In this document: piece after piece, positions 17,125 to 25,034 of the stretch
Layout of the letters: every line of letters begins with the position of its first letter
Position numbering within the stretch: the first letter of the stretch is position 1
Origin: CAVUMR01 sp963742715
GTDB taxonomy: Bacteria; Actinomycetota; Actinomycetes; Mycobacteriales; Micromonosporaceae
Assembly: GCA_963742715.1 (NCBI GenBank)
Contig: CAVUMR010000002.1
Span: 744,001-808,000 of the forward strand
Reading direction: 5' to 3'
Length of the DNA: 64,000 bases
Program-made: the position numbers and the translations under genes
Notes under the pieces: model-generated
Databases searched by the model: none
The model's input: only the letters and a program-made list of their open reading frames with translations
What the model was told of the DNA's origin: nothing

Positions 17125-18672
17125 ATGGCGGACCAGGCTATGGCCGACCGGGAACCGGCGGACCGTGCGACCGCGGTGCGACAGCCGCAACGGTCCGAGT
17201 ACCGGTCCAAGTGGTTCGTCACACTGTTCATGGCGGACCTGTGGGAACGGTTCGGCTTCTACGGGCTGCAGGCGATCCTGGTGCTGTACGCGGTCGCGTC
17301 GCCGGCCAAGCACGGTCTCGGGCTGCCGGCCACCGACGCGGCCGCGCTGTTCGGCGCCTGGATGGGCCTGACCTTCATGCTGTCGCTGCCCGGCGGCTGG
17401 CTCGCCGACCGGTGGCTGGGGGCCCGGCCGGCGATGCTCGCCGGGGGAGTGGTGATCACCCTCGGCTATCTGTGCCTGAGCCTGCCGGCCGCCTGGTTCA
17501 CCCCGGTCGGGCTGCTGCTCGTCTCGCTCGGCACCGGCCTGTACAAGCCGAACTACCAGGCCATGGTCAACCTGATGTTCCGGTCCAGCGGCCGTCGGGA
17601 GGCGGGCATTTCGCTGGTGTACATCGGGATCCAGGTCAGCGCGCTGATCGCCCCGCTGGTCACCGGCTTCCTCGGCGAGCGGGTGAACTGGCACCTCGGC
17701 TTCGCCGCGGCCGGGGTGACCATGCTGATCTGTGTCGTGCAGCTCGCGCTCAGCTCGCGGCACTTCGGCGACGTCGGCGCCGCGCCCGGCCGGCCGTTGG
17801 AGCCGGCCCGGCGCCGGGTGATCGGCATCCGGATCGCCGCGGTCGCCATTCCGGTCGCCGTGCTCGGCCTGGTCGGATTGGGTACCGGCGCGGTGCCGCC
17901 CCGGTTGGCGATCGTGGTGGTCGGGCTGACGAGTCTGCTGGTACCGGTCATCGGCTACGTCGTGCTGTACCGCAATCCCGGCCTCGAGCCGGCCGACCGG
18001 CGCCGGTTGCGCGCCTTCCTGTGGGTACTGGTCGGCGCCACCCTGTTCTGGATGATCATCGCGCAGGACGGGTCGGTACTCACCTTGTTCGCGCGCGACG
18101 ACACCGACCGCGACGTGGCCGGATTCTCGGTACCGGCGAGTTGGCTCCAGTCGGCGACCCCGCTGTTCATCCTGCTGCTCGCGCCGGTCTTCGCCTGGCT
18201 GCTGCCCCGGATGGGGCGGGGCGGTACCGGGGTCCCGGTGAAGTTCTCCATCGGGTTGCTGCTGGCCGGCGGCAGCTTCCTGCTGATGGCGGCGGCCGCC
18301 CGACTGGCCGCGGACGGTACCAAGGTCTCGCCCGGCTGGTTGATGGTGGCGTTCTTCATGCACGCGTGTGGCGAGATCATCGTCGCCGCGGTCGGGATCG
18401 CGGCGACCGCGGACGTCCTGCCGCGCCGGTACCTGTCCCAGACGCTCGGTATCTGGTGGCTGTTCGCGGCGCTCGGCGGTGGGCTGGGCAGCCAGGTGGT
18501 ACGGCTGTCCGAGGCGTTCTCGCTGTCCGGGTACTTCCTCGGCGTGGGCGTGGTGGTGACCGCGTTCGGGCTGGCTCTCGCGGTACGCCGGCGCGCTGTG
18601 GTCGCGGCTCTGGCCGGTACCCCCGCGATCGTCGAAACGGTGCGCGCACCGGAACCGGCGGCGGTGGCGTGA
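17125..18672 (+). CDS. POT/PTR-family proton-dependent peptide transporter
   Basis: A protein of 515 residues with about 14 predicted membrane segments. The family signature ADLWERFGFYGLQAILVLY is at the first segment, and FMLSLPGGWLADRWLGARP and GTGLYKPNYQAMVNLMF follow, as in bacterial DtpT-type oligopeptide transporters. It should import di- or tripeptides with protons, though in a natural-product cluster an export or amino-acid-conjugate role is possible. The start ATG 17125 is chosen because AAGGAG precedes it by 8 bp. It is the first rightward gene after the left arm; the SDR begins 134 bp downstream. Confidence 0.85.
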   Translation: MADQAMADREPADRATAVRQPQRSEYRSKWFVTLFMADLWERFGFYGLQAILVLYAVASPAKHGLGLPATDAAALFGAWMGLTFMLSLPGGWLADRWLGARPAMLAGGVVITLGYLCLSLPAAWFTPVGLLLVSLGTGLYKPNYQAMVNLMFRSSGRREAGISLVYIGIQVSALIAPLVTGFLGERVNWHLGFAAAGVTMLICVVQLALSSRHFGDVGAAPGRPLEPARRRVIGIRIAAVAIPVAVLGLVGLGTGAVPPRLAIVVVGLTSLLVPVIGYVVLYRNPGLEPADRRRLRAFLWVLVGATLFWMIIAQDGSVLTLFARDDTDRDVAGFSVPASWLQSATPLFILLLAPVFAWLLPRMGRGGTGVPVKFSIGLLLAGGSFLLMAAAARLAADGTKVSPGWLMVAFFMHACGEIIVAAVGIAATADVLPRRYLSQTLGIWWLFAALGGGLGSQVVRLSEAFSLSGYFLGVGVVVTAFGLALAVRRRAVVAALAGTPAIVETVRAPEPAAVA

Positions 18673-18806
18673 CGCCCGACGGCGCTGCCTGACCCCTCGC
18701 TGCTTCAGCGGACCTTGAGCCCGCTCCCAGCACCAATGGTGACCATCGGGGAGTCCCCGGCCCGCGGGTACTCCGGGCCGTACCCCGTACCAACGAAGGA
18801 GTCGGT

Positions 18807-19556
18807 GTGGACCAGGGATTGCGCGGCAAACGGGTCCTGGTGACCGGTGCCGCCCGCGGCATCGGGCGGGCGATCACGCTGGCCTTCGCCGAGGCCGGCG
18901 CGAGCGTGGCGGGGTGCTACCACCAGTCCGCGTCCGCCGCCGAGCGGCTGTCGGAGGAGCTCGCCGCGCTGGCCAAGGAGACCGGCGCGCAGCACCACCT
19001 GGTGCGGTGCGACGTCACCCAGCCGGCGGACGCCCGCCGCTTCGTCGAGTCGGCCAGCACCTCGCTCGGCGGGGTGGACGTGCTGGTCAACAACGTCGGC
19101 GCTGACGGCGCGGCGAAGTTCGAGGACCTGGCCGAGGACGAGTGGCACCGGGTCGTGGACCGCAACCTCACCTCGGCGTACCTGGTGACCAAGGCCGCGC
19201 TCGGCGCCATGTCCGACGGCGCGTCGATCGTGAACATCGGTGGTGCCGCGGCGATGCGCGGCCGGCCGATGGCCGTGCACTACTGCGCGTCCAAGGCCGC
19301 GCTGGTCGGCTTCACCCGCTCCCTCTGCAAGGAACTTGGTCCACGCGGCATCCGGGTCAACACCGTTGCCCCGGGGCCGACTCCCGGCGAGGCAGGTCCC
19401 GACCTGCCCCCGCCGGTGTTGGGCCGGATCGTCGCGATGACCGCGCTCGGCCGGCTCGGTACCCCGGAGGACGTTGCCGGGGCAGTGCTGTTCCTCGCCG
19501 GCGACACGTCCCGCTACATCACCGGCATCACGCTCAACGTAGATGGAGGAATCTGA
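18807..19556 (+). CDS. Short-chain dehydrogenase/reductase (ketoreductase-like), atypical active site
   Basis: A protein of 249 residues from GTG 18807 behind GAAGGAG. The NAD(P) motif VTGAARGIGRAITLAFAEAG, NNVGADG, and the YCASK Tyr/Lys are present, and the ending ITGITLNVDGGI is typical of FabG-like enzymes. The residue 13 before the active Tyr is Gly (VNIGGAAAMRG) where Ser is expected, the same oddity as in the SDR at 9819. It is followed with a TGATG overlap by the SchA/CurD protein, so the two are coupled. It probably acts on a polyketide keto group or has become non-reductive. Confidence 0.83.
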   Translation: MDQGLRGKRVLVTGAARGIGRAITLAFAEAGASVAGCYHQSASAAERLSEELAALAKETGAQHHLVRCDVTQPADARRFVESASTSLGGVDVLVNNVGADGAAKFEDLAEDEWHRVVDRNLTSAYLVTKAALGAMSDGASIVNIGGAAAMRGRPMAVHYCASKAALVGFTRSLCKELGPRGIRVNTVAPGPTPGEAGPDLPPPVLGRIVAMTALGRLGTPEDVAGAVLFLAGDTSRYITGITLNVDGGI

Positions 19557-19930
19557 TGCCCTACGCCGCGATCACCTACCGGGTGAAGCCCGGTCACGAG
19601 GACGAGATCGCCGAGATCTTCGGCGGTACCAAGCGGGTGTCCACCCCGGTGCTGCGCGACGACTCCGGCGACGAGGTCGGCAAGCTGCTCGGTACCGCGG
19701 TGTTCATCAAGGAAGACGTGGTCGTGCGGATCATCCATTACGAGGGTGACTTCGCGGCGATCGGCCGGCACATGGGCCAGCAGCAGACCGTGCACCTGCT
19801 CGAGTCGCAGATGGCGAAGTACCTCGCCGAGAACCGGGACACCACCGACACGGGGAAGTTCGCGAACCACTTCCGCAACTCGACGATGCGGTGCATCTCG
19901 GAGCTGACCGTCGACACGCTGCCGGGCTGA
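19556..19930 (+). CDS. SchA/CurD-like domain protein
   Basis: A protein of 124 residues. The pattern ITYRVKPGHEDEIAEIFGG, then LRDDSGDEVGKLLGTAVFIK and VVVRIIHYEGDFAAIGRHM, matches the SchA/CurD domain found in spore-pigment and other aromatic polyketide clusters. The biochemical role of that family is not firmly known; it has the size of a small alpha/beta-barrel tailoring protein. ATG 19556 overlaps the SDR stop. A two-domain relative lies at 61831. The DUF1772 gene follows after 25 bp. Confidence 0.82.
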   Translation: MPYAAITYRVKPGHEDEIAEIFGGTKRVSTPVLRDDSGDEVGKLLGTAVFIKEDVVVRIIHYEGDFAAIGRHMGQQQTVHLLESQMAKYLAENRDTTDTGKFANHFRNSTMRCISELTVDTLPG

Positions 19931-19955
19931 CGGCGTACTGACCTGGGGGAGTGAC

Positions 19956-20411
19956 GTGGTCATCGACGTACTTTCCGTCGTCGTACTGCTGGGCAGCGGG
20001 CTGACCGCGGGCGTGCTGTTCGCGGTCGCGCTGAGCGTGCTGCCGGCGCTGTTCGCGATGCCGACCGACCGGTACATCTACTCGCACAAGTTGATCGGCC
20101 GGAACTGGGATCCGACCATGCCGATCCTGGTCATGTCGACGACCGTGGTGGATCTGGTACTCGGCTTCGCCGCCGACGAGCCGACCGCGAAAGGGATGTT
20201 CTTCACCGCCGCGGTACTGCTCGCGGTCAGCTCGTACGTCTCGCATTTCCGCAACGTGCCGATCAACCGGGTGGTGAAGGTCACCGATCCGGAGAACATC
20301 CCGGCCGACTGGTCCGATCCACGCCCACTGTGGCGACGCTGGCACACGTTGCGCACCTCGCTCGCGCTGGTCGCTCTGCTGGTCAACGCGGCCGCGGTGA
20401 CGCTGGTCTGA
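19956..20411 (+). CDS. DUF1772 membrane protein (anthrone-oxygenase-like)
   Basis: A protein of 151 residues with four predicted membrane segments: the first is VLSVVVLLGSGLTAGVLFAV, the last LALVALLVNAAAVTLV. The layout and the FRNVPINRVV motif in the loop before the final helix match DUF1772, a family that includes fungal anthrone oxygenases. It may oxidise an anthrone-type intermediate to a quinone without metal or flavin. It ends the short operon with the SDR and SchA/CurD genes; a strong hairpin follows. A second DUF1772 gene lies at 47714. Confidence 0.8.
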   Translation: MVIDVLSVVVLLGSGLTAGVLFAVALSVLPALFAMPTDRYIYSHKLIGRNWDPTMPILVMSTTVVDLVLGFAADEPTAKGMFFTAAVLLAVSSYVSHFRNVPINRVVKVTDPENIPADWSDPRPLWRRWHTLRTSLALVALLVNAAAVTLV

Positions 20412-20435
20412 CGTCCTTTGGTAATACCGCCTCAA

Positions 20436-20475
20436 CGACTCGGGCCCCGGACTTTGAAGTCCGGGGCCCGAGTCG
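20436..20475. terminator. Bidirectional hairpin terminator between convergent genes
   Basis: A perfect 19-bp stem runs from 20436 to 20454 and pairs with 20457-20475 across a 2-base loop; the arm begins CGACTCGGGCCCCGGACTT. It lies between the stop at 20411 (rightward) and the stop at 20495 (leftward), so it can end both transcripts. There is no long T-run, as is usual in actinomycetes. Confidence 0.85.
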
Positions 20476-20494
20476 TGTGCTGAGGTGCCAAGGA

Positions 20495-21979
20495 TCAGCG
20501 CACGATTTCCATCTGCGCCATCATGCCCTCGGCCGAGTGGTCGAGCAGGTGGCAGTGGTACACGAAGCGGCCCAGGTGGTCACCGAAGGTCGCCTTGATC
20601 CGCACCGTCTGGCCCGGCTGGATCACCACGGTGTCCTTGCGGCCGGCCTCACCGGGCGGTGGCGGGGTGCCGTCCCGGTCCAGTACCTCGAACTGCACCA
20701 GGTGCAGGTGCAGGTTGTGCGGGATCGAGAACATGGTGTCCTGGTTGTGGATCTGCCAGATCTCGGTCGTACCGAGGGTGATCCGCGAGTCCACCCGGTC
20801 CGGGTCGAACACCTTCCCGTCGATCGTCATCGCACCGAGCTGCAGGTCCAGCCGCATGGTGATGTCGCGGGTGCTGGTGGCCTCGGGCAGCGGGCCGACC
20901 GGCCGCAGCTCGTCCGGTACCTGGCTCTCGTCGTGGCCGCCGTCGGTCACGTCGAAGCGCATCACCGCACTGGTGGCGTCGTCGGTGCCGAACAGGTTCA
21001 TGAGTACGAGCTGGGTACCGACCGGGTAGCGCGAGAAGTCCACGACCACCTCGACCCGCTCGCCCGGCCACAGCTCGAAGCTGCCGGTGTGGTGCGCGGC
21101 GGGCAGCAGGCCACCGTCGTTGCCGACCTGTACCAGTTCCTCGCCCTCGCCCAACTGCAGGTTGAACGCGCGCAGGTTGGACGCGTTGACCAGCCGGAAC
21201 CGGTATTTGCGGGCCTCCACCTTGAAGAACGGCTGCTGCCGGCCGTTGACCAGGATCGTGCGCCGGTTCTGGAAGTCGCCCGGCTCGAAGATGAGCGAGC
21301 CGTCCTCGCCGAACTGGGCGTCCCGCAGCATGATCGGGATGTCGTACTTCCCGCTGGGCAGCTTGAGCGCCCGCTCGTGCGTGTCCTCCAGCAGGTAGAA
21401 GCCGGCGAGCCCGCGGTAGACGCTCTCGGCCTCCATGTGGTGCGCGTGGTCGTGGTACCACAGCGTCGCGCCGGGCTGCTGGTTCGGGTACACGTACAGC
21501 CGCTGCTCGCCGTTGTCCACGATGTCCATCGGGTGACCGTCCTGCCGCGCCGGCAGGTGACCGCCGTGCAGGTGGACGACCGTCGGCATACCGACCTTGT
21601 TCGTGTACAGCACCGCCGACTTGCGGCCGGTACGGGCCCGGATCGTCGGGCTGACGAACGAGTCGCCGTACGACCACACCGGGGTGTGCAACCCGGGGAT
21701 GACCTCGGTGTGTACCTCCCGCGAGGACATCAGGTAGAAGTCGGTGTCGTGCGTGGCCAGCGCCGGCCGGCGTACCGGCGGTACCCGCATCGGCTGCTGG
21801 AACGGCGCCGGGTCGGCCAGTGCTGCCCGGGTACCGCCGGCCCCGTGGTGGTGTCCGGCGGTCGCCGGCCCGCCCGGCGCCGCGGCGGCGCTGTTCGCCA
21901 ACGCGGCGTACGCCCCGGGTACCACCACCGCGCCGGTGCCGAGCAGGCCGAGTTGCATCAGCCGTCGTCTGCTCACCAT
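20495..21979 (-). CDS. Tat-exported multicopper oxidase
   Basis: A protein of 494 residues. The N-terminus MVSRRRLMQLGLLGTGAVVV is a twin-arginine-type signal, so the enzyme acts outside the membrane. The copper ligands are in VVHLHGGHLP, TLWYHDHAHHMEAE, IPHNLHLHLVQFEV and FVYHCHLLDHSAEGMM, the last with the Met that ligates type 1 copper. It is CotA/phenoxazinone-synthase-like. It could couple or oxidise phenolic polyketides outside the cell. The start ATG 21979 has AGAGGAG upstream; an open upstream extension is arginine-rich and rejected. It ends at the shared hairpin and may be co-transcribed with the SARP gene upstream. Confidence 0.9.
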   Translation of the reverse strand: MVSRRRLMQLGLLGTGAVVVPGAYAALANSAAAAPGGPATAGHHHGAGGTRAALADPAPFQQPMRVPPVRRPALATHDTDFYLMSSREVHTEVIPGLHTPVWSYGDSFVSPTIRARTGRKSAVLYTNKVGMPTVVHLHGGHLPARQDGHPMDIVDNGEQRLYVYPNQQPGATLWYHDHAHHMEAESVYRGLAGFYLLEDTHERALKLPSGKYDIPIMLRDAQFGEDGSLIFEPGDFQNRRTILVNGRQQPFFKVEARKYRFRLVNASNLRAFNLQLGEGEELVQVGNDGGLLPAAHHTGSFELWPGERVEVVVDFSRYPVGTQLVLMNLFGTDDATSAVMRFDVTDGGHDESQVPDELRPVGPLPEATSTRDITMRLDLQLGAMTIDGKVFDPDRVDSRITLGTTEIWQIHNQDTMFSIPHNLHLHLVQFEVLDRDGTPPPPGEAGRKDTVVIQPGQTVRIKATFGDHLGRFVYHCHLLDHSAEGMMAQMEIVR

Positions 21980-22258
21980 CGTGTGTCGTCTCCTCTCCGC
22001 CGCCCCAGTGGGCGGATTCGCCCTGTCAACCGGCGGTCGCGGTGCGTGCCTCCGGCGTGCCGGACGCGCCCGCGCAAACGGGCCGCGACGGCGTTGTGCG
22101 CCGGAGGCATGGGCCGGCGCAGCAACACTGACGGGCGCCGCTGGGAGGAACTTGGAGATCCGCTCGTGCCGAACCGGCGTCAGCCGGCGCCGTGCTGGGT
22201 CCCGACGCATGGACTTGCGGTGGCCGTGCGGTGCGGGTGCCGCGTGCCAGGACGGGCG

Positions 22259-24178
22259 TCAGCCGGCGGCGGCCGAGTGCCGGGACGGACCGGCGCGGCG
22301 GGAGTCGCTCGACCGGCCGCGCTGCGGACGGTCACCCTCGACCTTGGCCCGGGCGAACGCGCGCAGCAGCGGGTGCATCCGGTACGACGGTTCGAACCGG
22401 CATTGCTGGTCGGCCACGGTGAGCAGGTTGTTGCGCACCAACGTGTCCAGCGCGGCGGCGCACCCGGCCGTGGACGCGCCGAGGGCGGCCTGCACGTCGG
22501 CCGCGGTCAGCACCGCCCGCTCGTCGGTGCCGAACAGCGCGAACACCTCGCGGTCGAGCTCGCCCAGCTCGCCGTAGCTGCTGTCGAAACGGCTCTGCAC
22601 GTCGAGGTCACCGAACCGGAGCTCGCTCAGCGACACCTGCCCGCCGCAGTGGATGTCGAGCATCGCGCGCAGTTTGCTGATCAGCCGGCCACCCTGTACG
22701 GCGTGCATCCGGGCGCCGATGCACCGGATCGCCAACGGCAGGCAGCCGAACAGGTCGGCCACCCGGGCGGCGTCCCGGCGTACGTCGGTCTCGCCGTCGT
22801 CGCCCAACAGCCGGATAAGCAACTCGACCCCGTCGTCGAGGTCGAGTGGTTGCAGCCGCAGCACCTGCGCGCCGGGGATTTCGGTCAGCTCCCGGGCGCT
22901 GGTGACGATCACCGCGCAGTTGTCGCCACTGGGCAGCAGCTGCCTGACCTGCTGCGCGGAGGTGGCGTCGTCGAGCAGGGTCAGCGCGCGGTGCCGCGAG
23001 CTCCAGGTGCGGAACAGCGCGGACCGCTCCTGCACCCCGTCCGGCAGCTCCGCCGACGCCATCCCGATCCCGCGCAGAAAGCCGCCGAGCAGCTCGAACG
23101 GCTGGTCGCGCCGGCCCTGCAGGTCGGCGTAGAGCTGGCCGTCCGGGAACTCGGTGCGCAGCCGGTGCGCGATGTGTACGGCCAGGGTGGTCTTGCCGAC
23201 GCCGGGCATGCCGGTGATGAGCAGCACCCGGGTGGCGGTCGAGTCGGCGGCCTCGCGCAGCCAGGCGATCGCCCGCTCCACCTCCTCCCGCCGGCCGACG
23301 AAGTCGGCGGTGTCCGGCGGCAACTGGGCCGGTGACCCGAACTGCCCGGACGCGGGTACCGGCGGAGCCGTGCGCGCCGAGCGGGCCGCGGCCGGTGCCG
23401 GCGGAGTGGGTGTCACCAGCACCGCCTGGTCGTCGACCAGGAGCGCCTGGTACATCGTGCGCAGTCGTACCGACGGGTCGAGCCCGAGCTCGTCGCGGAG
23501 CAGCCGGCGCAGCCGCTCGTACTCGGCGACGGCTTCGAACCGCCGGCCGGACCGGTACAGCGCGAGCATCAGCTGCTGCCGGATGCCCTCGTGCAGCGGG
23601 TGGGTGCGGGCCAGCTCCATCAGCTCGGAGATGACGGCCCGGTGTTCGCCGGCCCGCAGCCGCGCCTCGATGCCGGTCTCGATCACCCGGATGCGGCTCT
23701 CCTCGAGCCGGACCAGATGCGCGGAGAGCAGGTCGCCGGGGCGTACGTCGGCCAGCGGCGGACCGTCCCACAGCTGCATGGCGCGCGCGCACAACTCCGC
23801 GGCGGCCGCGAAGTCGCCGTCCTCGAGTGCGTCCCGGCCGCGCACGGCCAGGCTCTCGAACTCGTACAGGTCGATCTGCTCGGGCTGAACGACGATGACG
23901 TACCCGCTCGGCTCGGTGTTGAGCGACACCGACCCGTCGGTGACCCGGGAGGTGAACATCTTGCGCAGCCGGGAGATGTAGCCCTGCAGGGTGATGAGCG
24001 CGGTCGCGGGCGGGTTGTGTCCCCACAGCTCGTCGATCAGCTCGCTGCTCTTGACCACCCGGTTGGCGCGCAGCAGCAGCAACGCCAGGACCGTCATGAC
24101 TTTCGGTGCGCTGGGGGTGATGGTCTGTCCCTCGTACAGCACGCGCAGCGGCCCCATCAAACGGAACCGGACGCTCAT
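22259..24178 (-). CDS. SARP-family transcriptional activator with BTAD and NB-ARC domains
   Basis: A protein of 639 residues. Residues 1-95 are an OmpR-type winged helix (VRFRLMGPLRV, then STRs like TALITLQGYISRLRKMF), followed by the bacterial transcriptional activation domain to about 250 (RAGEHRAVISELMELARTHPLHE) and an NB-ARC ATPase with the P-loop ITGMPGVGKTTLAVHI near 315. This is the AfsR/DnrI architecture, used to switch on polyketide clusters. The start ATG 24178 has GGGGG upstream. It is a pathway-specific activator candidate; targets may include the 22-bp repeats at 14820. Confidence 0.9.
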   Translation of the reverse strand: MSVRFRLMGPLRVLYEGQTITPSAPKVMTVLALLLLRANRVVKSSELIDELWGHNPPATALITLQGYISRLRKMFTSRVTDGSVSLNTEPSGYVIVVQPEQIDLYEFESLAVRGRDALEDGDFAAAAELCARAMQLWDGPPLADVRPGDLLSAHLVRLEESRIRVIETGIEARLRAGEHRAVISELMELARTHPLHEGIRQQLMLALYRSGRRFEAVAEYERLRRLLRDELGLDPSVRLRTMYQALLVDDQAVLVTPTPPAPAAARSARTAPPVPASGQFGSPAQLPPDTADFVGRREEVERAIAWLREAADSTATRVLLITGMPGVGKTTLAVHIAHRLRTEFPDGQLYADLQGRRDQPFELLGGFLRGIGMASAELPDGVQERSALFRTWSSRHRALTLLDDATSAQQVRQLLPSGDNCAVIVTSARELTEIPGAQVLRLQPLDLDDGVELLIRLLGDDGETDVRRDAARVADLFGCLPLAIRCIGARMHAVQGGRLISKLRAMLDIHCGGQVSLSELRFGDLDVQSRFDSSYGELGELDREVFALFGTDERAVLTAADVQAALGASTAGCAAALDTLVRNNLLTVADQQCRFEPSYRMHPLLRAFARAKVEGDRPQRGRSSDSRRAGPSRHSAAAG

Positions 24179-24685
24179 ATGCAACCCCCTGTGCGGATAC
24201 CGCAATATGGGTGATTCTCGCTCCCTGAGAGAAAACCATCGTTTGAACGGGGTTGCAAGCATTATCACCTGTCAATCCCTACACAATCCGGTGACAACTC
24301 GAAAACGGCACCAGTCGGTTCTTCGGTACGTCCGGCATTGCATCCCGACGCCCGTACTCTCGGTCAAGAAGATGCTTCATCGATCGTCAAAGTATCGGTG
24401 CGGCAAGCGTTTGTGCTGGTAGACGGGGGTGCAATGCATACTCATTTGTGGTAAGCAATGGCCTCACCTAAACGCTGAGTAAGTGCGCGGGAAGCCGGCC
24501 GACGGTTGTCGGGGTGGCGGTTTCAGAAAACTCACAGAAACTAAACACGGCTTCGTCGTATTCCTGTCATCTGAATTGACGACCGGCGCGTTGCCGGCCT
24601 GTCCGGGTGATCATTTACTGTCGGTGCTTCGGCGGATTGCGGGTGATTTGCCCGAAAGGCGGCGGTCACCCGGCCGAACGCGGCA

Positions 24686-24781
24686 GTCACGCGGTCTGGA
24701 ACTCGGCGGTCACGCGGTCTGGGCCGCGGCCGTGAACGCGGCACGTCACGCGGTCTGGAACTCGGCAGTCACGCGGTCTGG
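24686..24781. repeat. Composite short repeats GTCACGCGGTCTGG in noncoding DNA
   Basis: GTCACGCGGTCTGG begins at 24686, 24709, 24745 and 24768, giving spacings of 23, 36 and 23 bp; GCGGCCGTGAACGCGGCA follows the second and fourth copies. It lies in the 856-bp gap 24179-25034 upstream of the SARP gene. The first 300 bp of that gap are notably less GC-rich and likely carry the SARP promoter. No coding sequence is convincing there. Confidence 0.6.
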
Positions 24782-24844
24782 AACGCGGCCGTGAACGCGG
24801 CAGTTATCACGGCCGCCCGAACGGGGCGACCGCGAACACGATGA

Positions 24845-24880
24845 AGGCCGGGCCGGGTGGAAACCCACCCGGCCCGGCCT
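24845..24880. terminator. Hairpin terminator
   Basis: AGGCCGGGCCGGGTGG (24845-24860) pairs perfectly with 24865-24880 over the loop AAAC, a 16-bp stem. It lies downstream of the leftward asparagine-synthetase-like gene (stop at 25035) and should end that transcript before the SARP promoter region. Confidence 0.75.
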
Positions 24881-24911
24881 CGGGACCCAACGGCGACCCG
24901 CCGGCCGGTCC

Positions 24912-25034
24912 GCTCAGCTACCGGGTCGCTCAGCGTGAGGAGCGGCTCAGCGTGAGGGCCGGCTCAGCTAGAGGCCGGCTCAGTGTGAGGGCCGGCTCAG
25001 CGTGAGGCCCGGCTCAGCTACCGGGCCGGCTCAG
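24912..25034. repeat. Eight GCTCAGC-type repeats at 16-17 bp period
   Basis: GCTCAG motifs begin at 24912, 24928, 24945, 24962, 24978, 24995, 25012 and 25029, separated by 16 or 17 bp, with linkers such as GTGAGGGCCG or TACCGGG. The array abuts the stop codon of the asparagine-synthetase-like gene at 25035. Role unknown; it may be a simple minisatellite. Confidence 0.6.
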
